NCBI RefSeq assembly: GCF_963664555.1 | Contig: NZ_OY761461.1 | Coordinates: 4,319,769-4,383,768 of the forward strand | Reading direction: 5' to 3' | Source of the DNA: Labilibaculum sp. | Lineage (GTDB): Bacteria; Bacteroidota; Bacteroidia; Bacteroidales; Marinifilaceae | DNA length: 64,000 bases | Part shown: positions 52,772-61,263 of the stretch, piece by piece | Numbering within the stretch: the stretch's first letter is position 1 | Layout: each line of letters starts with the position of its first letter | Translations under genes and position numbers: made by a program | Notes under the pieces: model-generated | What the model saw: only the letters and a program-made list of their open reading frames with translations | Told to the model about the DNA's origin: nothing | The model's database searches: none

Positions 52772-53950
52772 TTAAGCACTCACCTTAACTCGTTTCAATC
52801 TTCTTTTGATATTTCCCTGTACCACATAATGATCAATTAGTGGTGCAAAAGTATTCATCAGTAGAATCGATAACATCATAGCTTCTGGGAAACCTGCATT
52901 CAATACGCGAATCAAAACAGCAAGGAAACCAATTAGGAAACCATAAATATATTTACCTCTGGCTGTTTGCGCTCCCGATACCGGATCAGTAGCCATAAAT
53001 ACAGCACCAAAAGCAAAACCACCCATAATTAGATGCTGCCATGCTGGAATTAATTCCATATAAGCATTCCCACCAATTAGGTTGAAAAATATTCCCATTA
53101 CATATCCTCCGGCAAACACCGAAACGATAATTTTCCAACTGCCAATTCCTGTTGCAATTAAAATTACTGCCCCAATTAGTATAGCGATCGTGGATGTTTC
53201 CCCTATTGATCCCGGAATTAAACCAACAAACATATCCCACACGTTAGCGAGATGTTGTTGATAAAAAGTAACAGCCGCTTCACCTTTAACATCAACTAAA
53301 TTGGCTGCATGAGCCAATGGTGTTGCTCCAGAAAAGCTATCTGCTTTTTCTGCGATCCAAACTGCTTCACCAGACATTTTTGAAGGATAGGCAAAGAAGA
53401 AAAATGCCCGGGCAACCAGTGCAGGATTCCAAATATTCATTCCTGTTCCACCAAATACTTCTTTACCAATAACCACAGCGAATGCAGTGGATACAGCTAC
53501 CATCCAAAGAGGTGCTCCAACCGGCATTATCAAAGGAATAAGCATACCTGAAACAAGGAAACCCTCGTTTACCTGATGTCCACGCATTTGTGCAAAAGCA
53601 AATTCAATACCCAAACCAACCACGTATGAAACAACGATAATCGGCAGAATTTTAATCAGACCATAAATGCAGATTTCCATCAAATCGGCCGATTGACCAA
53701 GAGATAGAAAATGCTGGTATCCTGTATTGTAAATCCCAAATAACAATGCTGGAATTAAAGCCATAACAACGATCGACATTGTACGCTTTAAATCAATAGC
53801 ATCTTTTATGTGTGTACCGGTATGGGATGTAATATCGGGAACGAATAGAAAAGTTTCAAATGCCTCGAAAGACGACTGCAACTTTGCAAACTTCCCACCC
53901 TTTTGAAATAAGGGTTTCTTTTTATCAAGAAATTTTCTTAGTGCTTTCAT
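52772..53950 (-). CDS. nqrB: Na+-NQR subunit B
   Basis: A 392-residue membrane subunit with about 10 spans. It contains the flavinylation motif SGAT at 207-210 (Thr210 in DSFSGATPLAH) and the riboflavin/Na+-path segments GHQVNEGFLVSGMLIPL and GFAFGAVFMATDPVSG. Family length is usual. It starts 23 bp after nqrA. Confidence 0.97.
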   Translation of the reverse strand: MKALRKFLDKKKPLFQKGGKFAKLQSSFEAFETFLFVPDITSHTGTHIKDAIDLKRTMSIVVMALIPALLFGIYNTGYQHFLSLGQSADLMEICIYGLIKILPIIVVSYVVGLGIEFAFAQMRGHQVNEGFLVSGMLIPLIMPVGAPLWMVAVSTAFAVVIGKEVFGGTGMNIWNPALVARAFFFFAYPSKMSGEAVWIAEKADSFSGATPLAHAANLVDVKGEAAVTFYQQHLANVWDMFVGLIPGSIGETSTIAILIGAVILIATGIGSWKIIVSVFAGGYVMGIFFNLIGGNAYMELIPAWQHLIMGGFAFGAVFMATDPVSGAQTARGKYIYGFLIGFLAVLIRVLNAGFPEAMMLSILLMNTFAPLIDHYVVQGNIKRRLKRVKVSA

Positions 53951-53973
53951 TATATAATATTATCCGTTTTTTC

Positions 53974-55329
53974 TTAGCTCATTTCTTTAATCATCAGATC
54001 AATTCCTTTACGAACCAAATCCTGTACATTAATTTTCGATGTACAAACGAATTCGCATAAAGCAAGATCCTCCGGAGCTACTTCGTATATTCCCAACTGC
54101 TCCATTTGATCGATATCCTCAATCATAATAGATTTAACCAATTGTTGTGGAAGCACGTCCATAGGCAATACCTTATCGTACTCACCAGTCATTACGAAAG
54201 CCCGATGCTCCCCATGAAGATTAGCATCCAAACGGTATTCTTTATTTGGCGTTAACCAAGAGAAGAATGTTTTCGACATTGAGAATTTCTGTAATCCAGG
54301 TAATGCCCAACCTAAAAACTCGAACTTATCTCCTTCAGGAATAACGGTAATTTGTGAATCGTAGAAATCAAGAAATCCATCTTCCGAAATTTGAGATCCG
54401 GTTAAAACATTACCTGAAATAACCCGAATCTTCTCATCATCTTTCAATTTACCTTTTAAGATATTTCGTACTGATGTTCCTAAAATTGTTTCAAAATAAC
54501 ATGGGGTTTTCACTTCAGATCCGCAAAGTGCAATTTTACGACTAACATCATAAATGCCTTTTAAAAACAATCTTCCAATGAAAACAACTTCCTGAGGACG
54601 AATTACCCAAGCTACTTCTCCTTTATTCATCGGGCTAATGTGGTGAATTTGAACACCAACATTTCCTGCAGGATGAACACCTGTAAATTGACGCACTTCT
54701 ACATTTTTAGCTTCCGAAAAAGTTTTGCTTTGATTCAAATCAGGATTCGTATTTAAATATAACTTTCCATCAGTCAATTTTACCAAAGCATCAAGACCAG
54801 CCTGAAATGCTTCTGCCTCATTTCCCAAAAGGAAATCAATATCCGCCGCCAATGGTGCAGTATCGAAAGCTGAAACAAAAATTGCTTTCGGAGTATCTTC
54901 AGGTTTCGCAATAACGTCGTAAGGACGTTGACGAATAAATGCCCAAAGGCCACTTTTCAACAACTCTTCCTTTATCTCCTCACGGGAAAGTACGTTAGGA
55001 TCAGCCTTTTTAAACTCCTGGTATTGAATCTCAGCATCTGCTTGAATTACTACCTCTAAAATCTTTCTTCGTTCTCCACGATTTACGGCAATAACCTTAC
55101 CACTAACCGGAGAAGCAAAATTAATTTCAGGACAGTACTTATCGAAAAACAGAGAATCTCCTGCTTTTATTTCAGCATCTACCTTAACTTTTAATTTAGG
55201 TGTTAATCCGGGGAAATTGGATGGTTTAATGGCGTATGTCTCAGAACGATCAGCTTTTTCAAGTACCTTTTCAGCCTTTCCTGCCAGCTTAATATCTAAG
55301 CCTTTTTTGATCTTTTTAACTTCAGACAT
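53974..55329 (-). CDS. nqrA: Na+-NQR subunit A
   Basis: A 451-residue peripheral cytoplasmic subunit, first gene of the operon. Family markers: IKKGLDIKLAG at the N terminus, FASPVSGKVIAVNRGERRKI (barrel-sandwich motif), GVHPAGNVGVQIHHI and a C-terminal CEFVCTSK region. It forms part of the ubiquinone/menaquinone-side scaffold with NqrB. The promoter is probably at 55360-55391. Confidence 0.97.
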   Translation of the reverse strand: MSEVKKIKKGLDIKLAGKAEKVLEKADRSETYAIKPSNFPGLTPKLKVKVDAEIKAGDSLFFDKYCPEINFASPVSGKVIAVNRGERRKILEVVIQADAEIQYQEFKKADPNVLSREEIKEELLKSGLWAFIRQRPYDVIAKPEDTPKAIFVSAFDTAPLAADIDFLLGNEAEAFQAGLDALVKLTDGKLYLNTNPDLNQSKTFSEAKNVEVRQFTGVHPAGNVGVQIHHISPMNKGEVAWVIRPQEVVFIGRLFLKGIYDVSRKIALCGSEVKTPCYFETILGTSVRNILKGKLKDDEKIRVISGNVLTGSQISEDGFLDFYDSQITVIPEGDKFEFLGWALPGLQKFSMSKTFFSWLTPNKEYRLDANLHGEHRAFVMTGEYDKVLPMDVLPQQLVKSIMIEDIDQMEQLGIYEVAPEDLALCEFVCTSKINVQDLVRKGIDLMIKEMS

Positions 55330-55359
55330 GTTAAACTATTTGAATTTATTAATTTGCAT

Positions 55360-55391
55360 CAAAAATAACTAATTTAATCTCTAATTCACAA
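55360..55391 (-). promoter_or_regulatory. Probable promoter of the nqr operon
   Basis: Minus strand TTG, 21 nt, TATTTTTG (complement of 55360-55367), an exact TAnnTTTG. This gives a short leader of about 25 nt before nqrA. Confidence 0.45.
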
Positions 55392-55537
55392 TCTTTGCTC
55401 CGATACAATACATGTTTCTCAACGTTATATTTATCTAATCTAAGACCTTGTAAAAAATTCGAACACAAATATATAAAGCAATTTTGTATTTTTGAAGCGC
55501 TTTGGTCTATTTTTAACCAGTATATATACATATTCAT

Positions 55538-56827
55538 ATGCCTAAAAATTTCGTTATTTCTATAAGTATTGTATTCCTTATCATTCCAAAGATATTGTTT
55601 GCTTACAATTCTGAACCTGAAACCGTATATTTCAACAAAATAAAGAAAAAAAGCATCCATACTGTTCAGATGCATCCGGCGAACTGGGAACTAACAGAAC
55701 CAATTATAGAACTTAATGGAGATAATCAACTCCTTTTTTCCTTTGATGACATTGCTGAAAATATTCAGGATTACTCCTACAAAATTATCCATTGCACATC
55801 AGATTGGCACAATTCCGGCTTAAGTGAATTCGATTTCATTGATGGTTTTACCCAAAATCAGATTCAAGATTACGAACATTCCTTTACTACCAATGTTGGT
55901 TTTGTTCATTATTCCCTGAAAATTCCTAACAACGACATACAATTAAAACTATCAGGCAATTACATCCTTGAAATCTATGAAGATTTCGATCCTGAAAAAG
56001 TAATTATCCGCCAACGGTTTATGCTTTTGGATTCAAAAGTTGAAATCAAAGGAGATGTAAAACATCCTATTGCAATTGATTTAAGAGAAACACATCAGGA
56101 AGTCGATTTCAGTATTCTTCATCCAGGTTTTACTATTGATAATCCTTACTCTGATTTGCAGGTTGTACTGACCCAAAACAGCAGATTAGATGGTAGTGAG
56201 AAAAACCTAAAGCCTGTTTTTATCCGTAAAAATGAATTGGTTTTTGATTACGAAATGGAAAATGTTTTTCAGGGAGGAAACGAATTTCGAAATTTCGATT
56301 TAAAAAGCCTGAGGTACCAAAGCCGCTATATCAAAGAAATCACCAAAGAGAATGAACAGACACATGTTCTGTTGACAGACGGAAACATCCGCCATTTTAA
56401 ACCATACATTTACGAGCAGGATTTAAATGGCCGTTTTTTAATTGATGTTCAGGAAAGAGACGAACCATCTACCGAAGCTGACTATTGCTATGTTACATTT
56501 TGCTTGCCGTTCGACAATGAAATTAAGCATGGGAATCTTTATGTTTACGGCGGCTTCTGTAATTGGACTTGTTCTGATAAAAACAAAATGGAATACGATT
56601 TTGATACAGGCAGCTACCGCAAAACAATTTTCTTAAAACAAGGATACTACAATTATCAATACGCCTTACTCGAAAATGGAAAAAACACTCCTGACCTGAG
56701 CTATATTGAAGGCAGTCATTGGGAAACGGAAAACAACTACATGATTTACGTTTACTATCATGATATAGCTTTAAATTACGATATGCTGATTGGTTACAAA
56801 ACCATTAATTCAACGTCTAAATTTTAG
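55538..56827 (+). CDS. Type IX secretion system plug protein
   Basis: A 429-residue exported protein of the DUF5103 family, now named T9SS plug protein. Signal peptide to about residue 22 (LLFA-type end), then an all-beta N-terminal domain and a C-terminal carbohydrate-binding-like domain (GNLYVYGGFCNWTC, KTIFLKQGYYNYQYAL). In Flavobacterium the relative closes the periplasmic side of the SprA translocon when idle. A -7 element TATTTTTG lies at 55487. It is monocistronic and divergent from nqrA. Confidence 0.9.
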   Translation: MPKNFVISISIVFLIIPKILFAYNSEPETVYFNKIKKKSIHTVQMHPANWELTEPIIELNGDNQLLFSFDDIAENIQDYSYKIIHCTSDWHNSGLSEFDFIDGFTQNQIQDYEHSFTTNVGFVHYSLKIPNNDIQLKLSGNYILEIYEDFDPEKVIIRQRFMLLDSKVEIKGDVKHPIAIDLRETHQEVDFSILHPGFTIDNPYSDLQVVLTQNSRLDGSEKNLKPVFIRKNELVFDYEMENVFQGGNEFRNFDLKSLRYQSRYIKEITKENEQTHVLLTDGNIRHFKPYIYEQDLNGRFLIDVQERDEPSTEADYCYVTFCLPFDNEIKHGNLYVYGGFCNWTCSDKNKMEYDFDTGSYRKTIFLKQGYYNYQYALLENGKNTPDLSYIEGSHWETENNYMIYVYYHDIALNYDMLIGYKTINSTSKF

Positions 56828-56892
56828 ACCAAAGATCAAAGCACAAGGACCTTGTATGCAAAGTCATTACCCGACAGATTCCTATATGTTGT

Positions 56893-56928
56893 AAAAGTAT
56901 TTCCTTCTTAAAAAAAAAGAATACTTTT
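56893..56928 (+). terminator. Hairpin after the plug protein gene
   Basis: AAAAGTATT pairs with AATACTTTT, with further CTTCTT/AAGAA pairing and an A-rich loop, 65 bp after the stop. Confidence 0.5.
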
Positions 56929-56986
56929 GACTCCGAAATAGAGAGAATCATTATCTTGCTTTTTCTTAATTTAAATTTAAACACAT

Positions 56987-57346
56987 ATGAATCCTGTTTT
57001 TAACAAAGGTCGATACAAATCGGACTCGCAGGTATTCAGACGATGGAGCCGAAAAGGCTATGCGGCTTTTGCCAGCATGAACAAGGAAATTACAATTTCC
57101 TGTATCAACACCAGTTATAATTTACTGGTTCCATCAACTGAGTGCGGCTTTTCCGGATTTTGCTATGTACCATTAAACAGCAGGGATAAGAATGAGACTG
57201 ATGAATTGGAAGCCTTGCGCTTCGAACTCATGCAAGTTATGGTACTGCAAAACCAGAGCACAACCAAAACCAGTCAGACTGAACCTCATCAACAAACGAA
57301 AAAGGTTCTTTCTACTAATTCCTATTCCCGCAATTTTAGAAACTAA
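56987..57346 (+). CDS. Small protein of unknown function upstream of bioB
   Basis: A 119-residue protein. Its N-terminal FRRWSRKGYAAFASMNKEI stretch is a pattern I recall, without certainty, from short Bacteroidota proteins encoded near outer-membrane uptake genes. The C-terminal third is Gln/Thr/Ser-rich and probably disordered. There is no signal peptide. The start lies 15 bp before bioB, so it is likely co-transcribed and possibly connected with biotin. Confidence 0.6.
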   Translation: MNPVFNKGRYKSDSQVFRRWSRKGYAAFASMNKEITISCINTSYNLLVPSTECGFSGFCYVPLNSRDKNETDELEALRFELMQVMVLQNQSTTKTSQTEPHQQTKKVLSTNSYSRNFRN

Positions 57347-57361
57347 AAAAGAACCTAAGTT

Positions 57362-58336
57362 ATGAGTGATATCAGAAACAACTGGACACACGAAGAAGTT
57401 AAAGAAATTTACGACCTGCCATTACTGGATTTGGTGAACAAAGCAGCTAACCTTCACCGCAAGTACCACGATTCTACAAAAATGAACATGAACACCTTAA
57501 TTTCGGTTCGTACCGGAGCATGTTCACAAGATTGCAGATATTGTGCCCAATCTGCCCGTTACAACACACATGTAAAACCAGTAAAATTAAGCTTGGAGCA
57601 GGTTTTGGAAGAAGCCAAAATTGCCAAAGAGAATGGTGTAAAACGTGTTTGCCTGAGTTCTGCCGGCAGAGATGGGAATCGTGATGACCGTTTCAACGAA
57701 ATGGCTGAGATGATTACCGAAGTAAAAAAGCTTGGACTGGAGGTTTGTTGCACCATGGGAATGATCAACAAAGAAAAGGCTGCAAAATTAGCTGATTTGG
57801 GAATTACTGCCGTAAATCACAACATTGATACTTCGGAGCGTCACTACCCTAACATCACCACCACACGTACATACAGTGAAAGACTCGAAACTCTTGCCAA
57901 TTTGCAGGAAGCGGGTATCTCTTACTGTTCCGGCGGTATTTTAGGGATGGGCGAAACCGACGAAGACCGTATAGAAATGCTTCGCACGCTATCCAATCAG
58001 GAAAATCACCCTTACAACGTACCGTTGAATTCATTGGTGCCGGTTGAGGGAACTCCGTTTTTCGGAAAAGAAACCATTGGTATTTTTGAAATGGTACGTG
58101 CCGTTGCAACTGCCCGTATTCTGATGCCAAAAGCAGTAATCGCTTTTGCTGCAGGCCGGACCCATTACAGTCAGGAAGGGCAAGCGCTTTGTTTCCTTGC
58201 CGGAGCAAACTCCATCTTTTTCGGAGATAAATTGCTTACCGTAAAAAACATGACGGTTAACGAAGATCAGCATTTGCTGGATACCATTGGAATGATACCG
58301 ACCCGTTATCAGGAGCTGACTACTTTGGAAGAATAG
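57362..58336 (+). CDS. bioB: Biotin synthase
   Basis: A 324-residue radical SAM enzyme inserting sulfur into dethiobiotin. The [4Fe-4S] triad is Cys54, Cys58 and Cys61 (TGACSQDCRYCAQ). Further landmarks are YNTHVKP, CCTMGM, NHNIDTSERHYPNI, YCSGGILGMGE and a C-terminal GRTHYSQEGQALCFLAGANSIF stretch. No other bio genes are in the window. Confidence 0.97.
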   Translation: MSDIRNNWTHEEVKEIYDLPLLDLVNKAANLHRKYHDSTKMNMNTLISVRTGACSQDCRYCAQSARYNTHVKPVKLSLEQVLEEAKIAKENGVKRVCLSSAGRDGNRDDRFNEMAEMITEVKKLGLEVCCTMGMINKEKAAKLADLGITAVNHNIDTSERHYPNITTTRTYSERLETLANLQEAGISYCSGGILGMGETDEDRIEMLRTLSNQENHPYNVPLNSLVPVEGTPFFGKETIGIFEMVRAVATARILMPKAVIAFAAGRTHYSQEGQALCFLAGANSIFFGDKLLTVKNMTVNEDQHLLDTIGMIPTRYQELTTLEE

Positions 58337-58363
58337 AAATACATTCTACACAATTATATTTAC

Positions 58364-58400
58364 AACAGGAACCTGCTACAAGTATGTCCCTGTTTTTTTT
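58364..58400 (+). terminator. Terminator of bioB
   Basis: AACAGG/CCTGTT stem with a 19-nt loop followed by T8. Confidence 0.7.
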
Positions 58401-58517
58401 ATTCTAAATTTTCTCTTAAAATTGCTCCTTACTTTAACATATGTTTTATAATTTAATTGCCAAAATGAGATAAAACGATGAATCCGATTATTAAATCCAT
58501 CAAAAAAATCAGCAAAA

Positions 58518-59267
58518 ATGACGAATATAACAGCCACAAAAACGATTGAAGAATTGGTTCTTGAAATTCCTGAAGACAAAATTGTTTTGCCAACAATTCC
58601 AGCCGCAATTTGTATTGGCGAGGCTGGAAAACTTCATCAATATGCAATGGAAGATAAAGAAGAGCTTTTAGCAAAAGGATTAAGCGAAGATTTAATTAAT
58701 GATCTTACACCAAGAGCTAAATTTCTGCAAGACAAACAATCGGAATGGACTGCGGTTTATCAAAAGGCTTTAACCAACACTAAGGAATGGAGTGTGAAAA
58801 TAAATGAAGCCAGCCAGTTGCAGCGAGAATTAAAACACGACTTTCAGTTTGCTTTCAGAAACCATCCTGAAATTTTAAAGACGCTAAAAAACATACTCGG
58901 TGGCAATGGCAATATGGATTTGATTCAAGACATGAGCGACTACCCTGCTTTTGCAAAACAATATCCTGATCCATTAAAAGCCATTAATTTTAACACCGCT
59001 AAAATTGACCGTGCCAGTCAACTTTCTCAAGAACTTCTCGATTTGCTGAATAAAGTAGATGGTGTGAAAAACAGTAAAAACAGACCAGAAAAACAGTTGC
59101 GCGACAGAGCCTATACCTACCTTAAACAATTGGTCGACGAAATTCGCACCTACGGAAAATATACCTATTGGAACAATGAAGAAAAACTGAAGAGGTATTC
59201 GAGCGAATATCAAAGAAAATTTTACGAAAAATACGCACAAGAAAAAGCGACAAAAAAAACAAACTAA
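58518..59267 (+). CDS. Unknown helical protein preceding the CAATAG array
   Basis: A 249-residue soluble, almost wholly alpha-helical protein with no signal peptide, membrane segment or catalytic motif I recognise. Charged heptad-like stretches suggest a helical bundle, and the C terminus is strongly basic (YAQEKATKKTN). It is flanked upstream by the bioB terminator and downstream, from 8 bp after its stop codon, by the phased CAATAG array, which may lie in its 3-prime UTR. A DNA- or RNA-binding role linked to the array is speculation. Confidence 0.75.
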   Translation: MTNITATKTIEELVLEIPEDKIVLPTIPAAICIGEAGKLHQYAMEDKEELLAKGLSEDLINDLTPRAKFLQDKQSEWTAVYQKALTNTKEWSVKINEASQLQRELKHDFQFAFRNHPEILKTLKNILGGNGNMDLIQDMSDYPAFAKQYPDPLKAINFNTAKIDRASQLSQELLDLLNKVDGVKNSKNRPEKQLRDRAYTYLKQLVDEIRTYGKYTYWNNEEKLKRYSSEYQRKFYEKYAQEKATKKTN

Positions 59268-59274
59268 AGCACCA

Positions 59275-59442
59275 CAATAGTTGACTTATTTTACAATAGG
59301 GTAATCAATCCACCAATAGTACTCATTATTCTCCAATATGATAATGTAATATAGCAATAGAAATCAACTTATTCCAATAGGAATAGTAATTGTTCCAATA
59401 GGCTTCTAAAATTAACAATATACATATCAAAATCTACAATAG
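59275..59442 (+). repeat. Helically phased CAATAG array (nine units)
   Basis: CAATAG or CAATAT begins at 59275, 59294, 59314, 59334, 59355, 59375, 59396, 59416 and 59437, a constant step of 19-21 bp or two helical turns. Seven units are CAATAG and two (59334, 59416) CAATAT. The preceding base is A or C in eight. The 13-15 bp between motifs are not alike. Steps are not multiples of three, so this is not a coding repeat. Confidence 0.85.
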
Positions 59443-59457
59443 TAATTACATTTACGA

Positions 59458-59485
59458 CCATTGGGCTTTGTGGAAAGCCCAATGG
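59458..59485. other. Perfect hairpin closing the CAATAG array
   Basis: CCATTGGGCTTT-GTGG-AAAGCCCAATGG, a 12-bp stem with a 4-nt loop. It continues the array rhythm: CATTGG at 59459 and CAATGG at 59480 are 22 and 21 bp steps. No U tract follows, so it is not a standard terminator. The rest of the spacer to 59648 shows no gene. Confidence 0.7.
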
Positions 59486-59648
59486 GTAATAAAAAAACTT
59501 ACTACCGGTCTAAAAAACGATCAAAGGAAAAATGGTTTGAAAAATAATCAAGCTCAATAGTAAGAAAGCAATAATTAAAACATGACATTTCTTTTTCGAT
59601 TGTTTTTTCGTAAGTTCACCCCCTATATTAACCGACCACAAACCACAA

Positions 59649-61109
59649 ATGAACGAAAAAAACAAAACCATCTCCCTTTGGGAGTCCCTTATTCCTATTA
59701 TTTTACTAATTATTCTGCTAAGTGTAAATGCAATTGTTTTTGGCGATGGAGCCATTGAAGGTGCCAATCAGTTTTCACTTTTAATGGTAGCTGCTGTTGG
59801 TGGACTAATTGCTCTGCGACATGGTAAAAACTGGGATGACCTTCAGAAAGGGATTGTTGAAAGCATTAGTACGGCAATGCCTTCGATGCTGATATTGCTG
59901 TTAATTGGTTCTTTAGCAGGTACGTGGATGATAAGTGGTGTGGTGCCTGCAATGATCTACTATGGATTGGAATTCTTAAATCCGAAATTGTTTTTAATGC
60001 TCTCGGTTGTGATTTGTGCCATCGTTTCTGTCGTAACCGGAAGTTCATGGTCGACCATTGCAACCATTGGAGTTGCACTTTTGGGTGTTGGCAATGCAAT
60101 GGAATACAATAACGCCATTGTAGCCGGAGCAATTATTTCCGGAGCTTATTTTGGTGATAAAATTTCGCCTTTATCGGATACAACCAATCTGGCTTCGGCA
60201 ATGGCTGAAGTTGATTTGTTTGTACACATCCGTTACATGATGTATACAACGATCCCTTCCATCATTATTACTCTTTTGATTTTTTTGGCGATCGGTTTCA
60301 ATAAGCAAGGAGAAATAAATCCAGAAAGTATCCGCGAAGTTCAGATTGCAATTAAAGAAACATTCACTATTACACCATGGCTGTTTTTGGTCCCTATATT
60401 GCTCTTTGTGATTATCAGCAAAAAAGTGCCTGCCCTGCCTGCAATTTTTACCGGCACATTAATAGGAGGCGTATTTGCCATCATTTTTCAGCCACAGATT
60501 ATTCAGCAAATTTCAGGAAGCAGCTCCTATATACAAGCTTGTTATCATACGGTAATGCAATCCATCTTTACGGATATTAGTATTCCTGTTCAAAATAAAA
60601 ATATTCAGGATTTATTATCGACAGGTGGAATGGCCGGGATGCTCAATACCATTTGGCTGATTTTAACCGCTATGGTTTTTAGCGGTGTTCTGGAAACAGC
60701 AGGCATATTGCACAAAATCACCGAAACCATGCTGAAAGCAGTTAGTTCCACCGGATCGCTGGTAACAACTACAGTAGCCAGTTGTGGATTTCTGAACCTT
60801 ACCGCCTCAGATCAATACATTTCTATTGTAGTTACAGGAAGAATGTTTTCGGAATCGTACAAAGATCAGCATTTAAAACCTGAAGTTTTGAGCCGAACTC
60901 TTGAAGATGCAGGAACTGTTACCTCTGTGTTAGTTCCCTGGAATACTTGTGGTGCAGCGCAGGCTGGTGCATTGGGTGTAGCTACTGTTGCCTTCGCCCC
61001 TTTTTGTTTTTTCAACATCATTAGTCCTATAATGACCATTGCTGTTGCTTACCTAAATATTAAGATCAGAAAAACAACTGATCCTGCTGTAGAATCAGTA
61101 CAAATATAA
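59649..61109 (+). CDS. NhaC-family Na+/H+ antiporter
   Basis: A 486-residue inner-membrane antiporter of standard NhaC size with about 11 spans. Signature segments: VTGSSWSTIATIGVALLGVG, GAYFGDKISPLSDTTNLAS and the C-terminal VLVPWNTCGAAQAGALGV. It would expel Na+ (or exchange Na+-coupled organic anions, as some family members do). It is a distant paralogue of the 41356-43299 gene, without that gene's N-terminal domain. Confidence 0.92.
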   Translation: MNEKNKTISLWESLIPIILLIILLSVNAIVFGDGAIEGANQFSLLMVAAVGGLIALRHGKNWDDLQKGIVESISTAMPSMLILLLIGSLAGTWMISGVVPAMIYYGLEFLNPKLFLMLSVVICAIVSVVTGSSWSTIATIGVALLGVGNAMEYNNAIVAGAIISGAYFGDKISPLSDTTNLASAMAEVDLFVHIRYMMYTTIPSIIITLLIFLAIGFNKQGEINPESIREVQIAIKETFTITPWLFLVPILLFVIISKKVPALPAIFTGTLIGGVFAIIFQPQIIQQISGSSSYIQACYHTVMQSIFTDISIPVQNKNIQDLLSTGGMAGMLNTIWLILTAMVFSGVLETAGILHKITETMLKAVSSTGSLVTTTVASCGFLNLTASDQYISIVVTGRMFSESYKDQHLKPEVLSRTLEDAGTVTSVLVPWNTCGAAQAGALGVATVAFAPFCFFNIISPIMTIAVAYLNIKIRKTTDPAVESVQI

Positions 61110-61213
61110 ATTTAATCACAGCTTTAAAAACTTGTGAAATTCTTACCCTAAAAAAGTTTCTTTTCTTTTTTAAAAGTATGACAATACTCATTACTGATGC
61201 TTTGTGTTTTCTT

Positions 61214-61221
61214 TAAATTTG
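61214..61221 (+). promoter_or_regulatory. Probable -7 element of the pruA promoter
   Basis: TAAATTTG, an exact TAnnTTTG match, 42 nt before the ATG. The -33 box is poor. Confidence 0.45.
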
Positions 61222-61263
61222 CAAAGAAAGAAAATAATAAATAACCCTTAAAACCACATCATT

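Noticed and set aside
58478..58549. 23-codon ORF overlapping the start of the unknown gene at 58518
   Set aside because: Too short and without any supporting signal; could be a leader peptide but cannot be supported.
59275..59442. CAATAG array as a CRISPR array
   Set aside because: The constant part is only 6 bp and no cas genes are present; CRISPR repeats are over 20 bp.
59275..59442. CAATAG array as plasmid replication iterons
   Set aside because: Only 6 bp are conserved per unit, and no replication initiator gene or plasmid context is visible.
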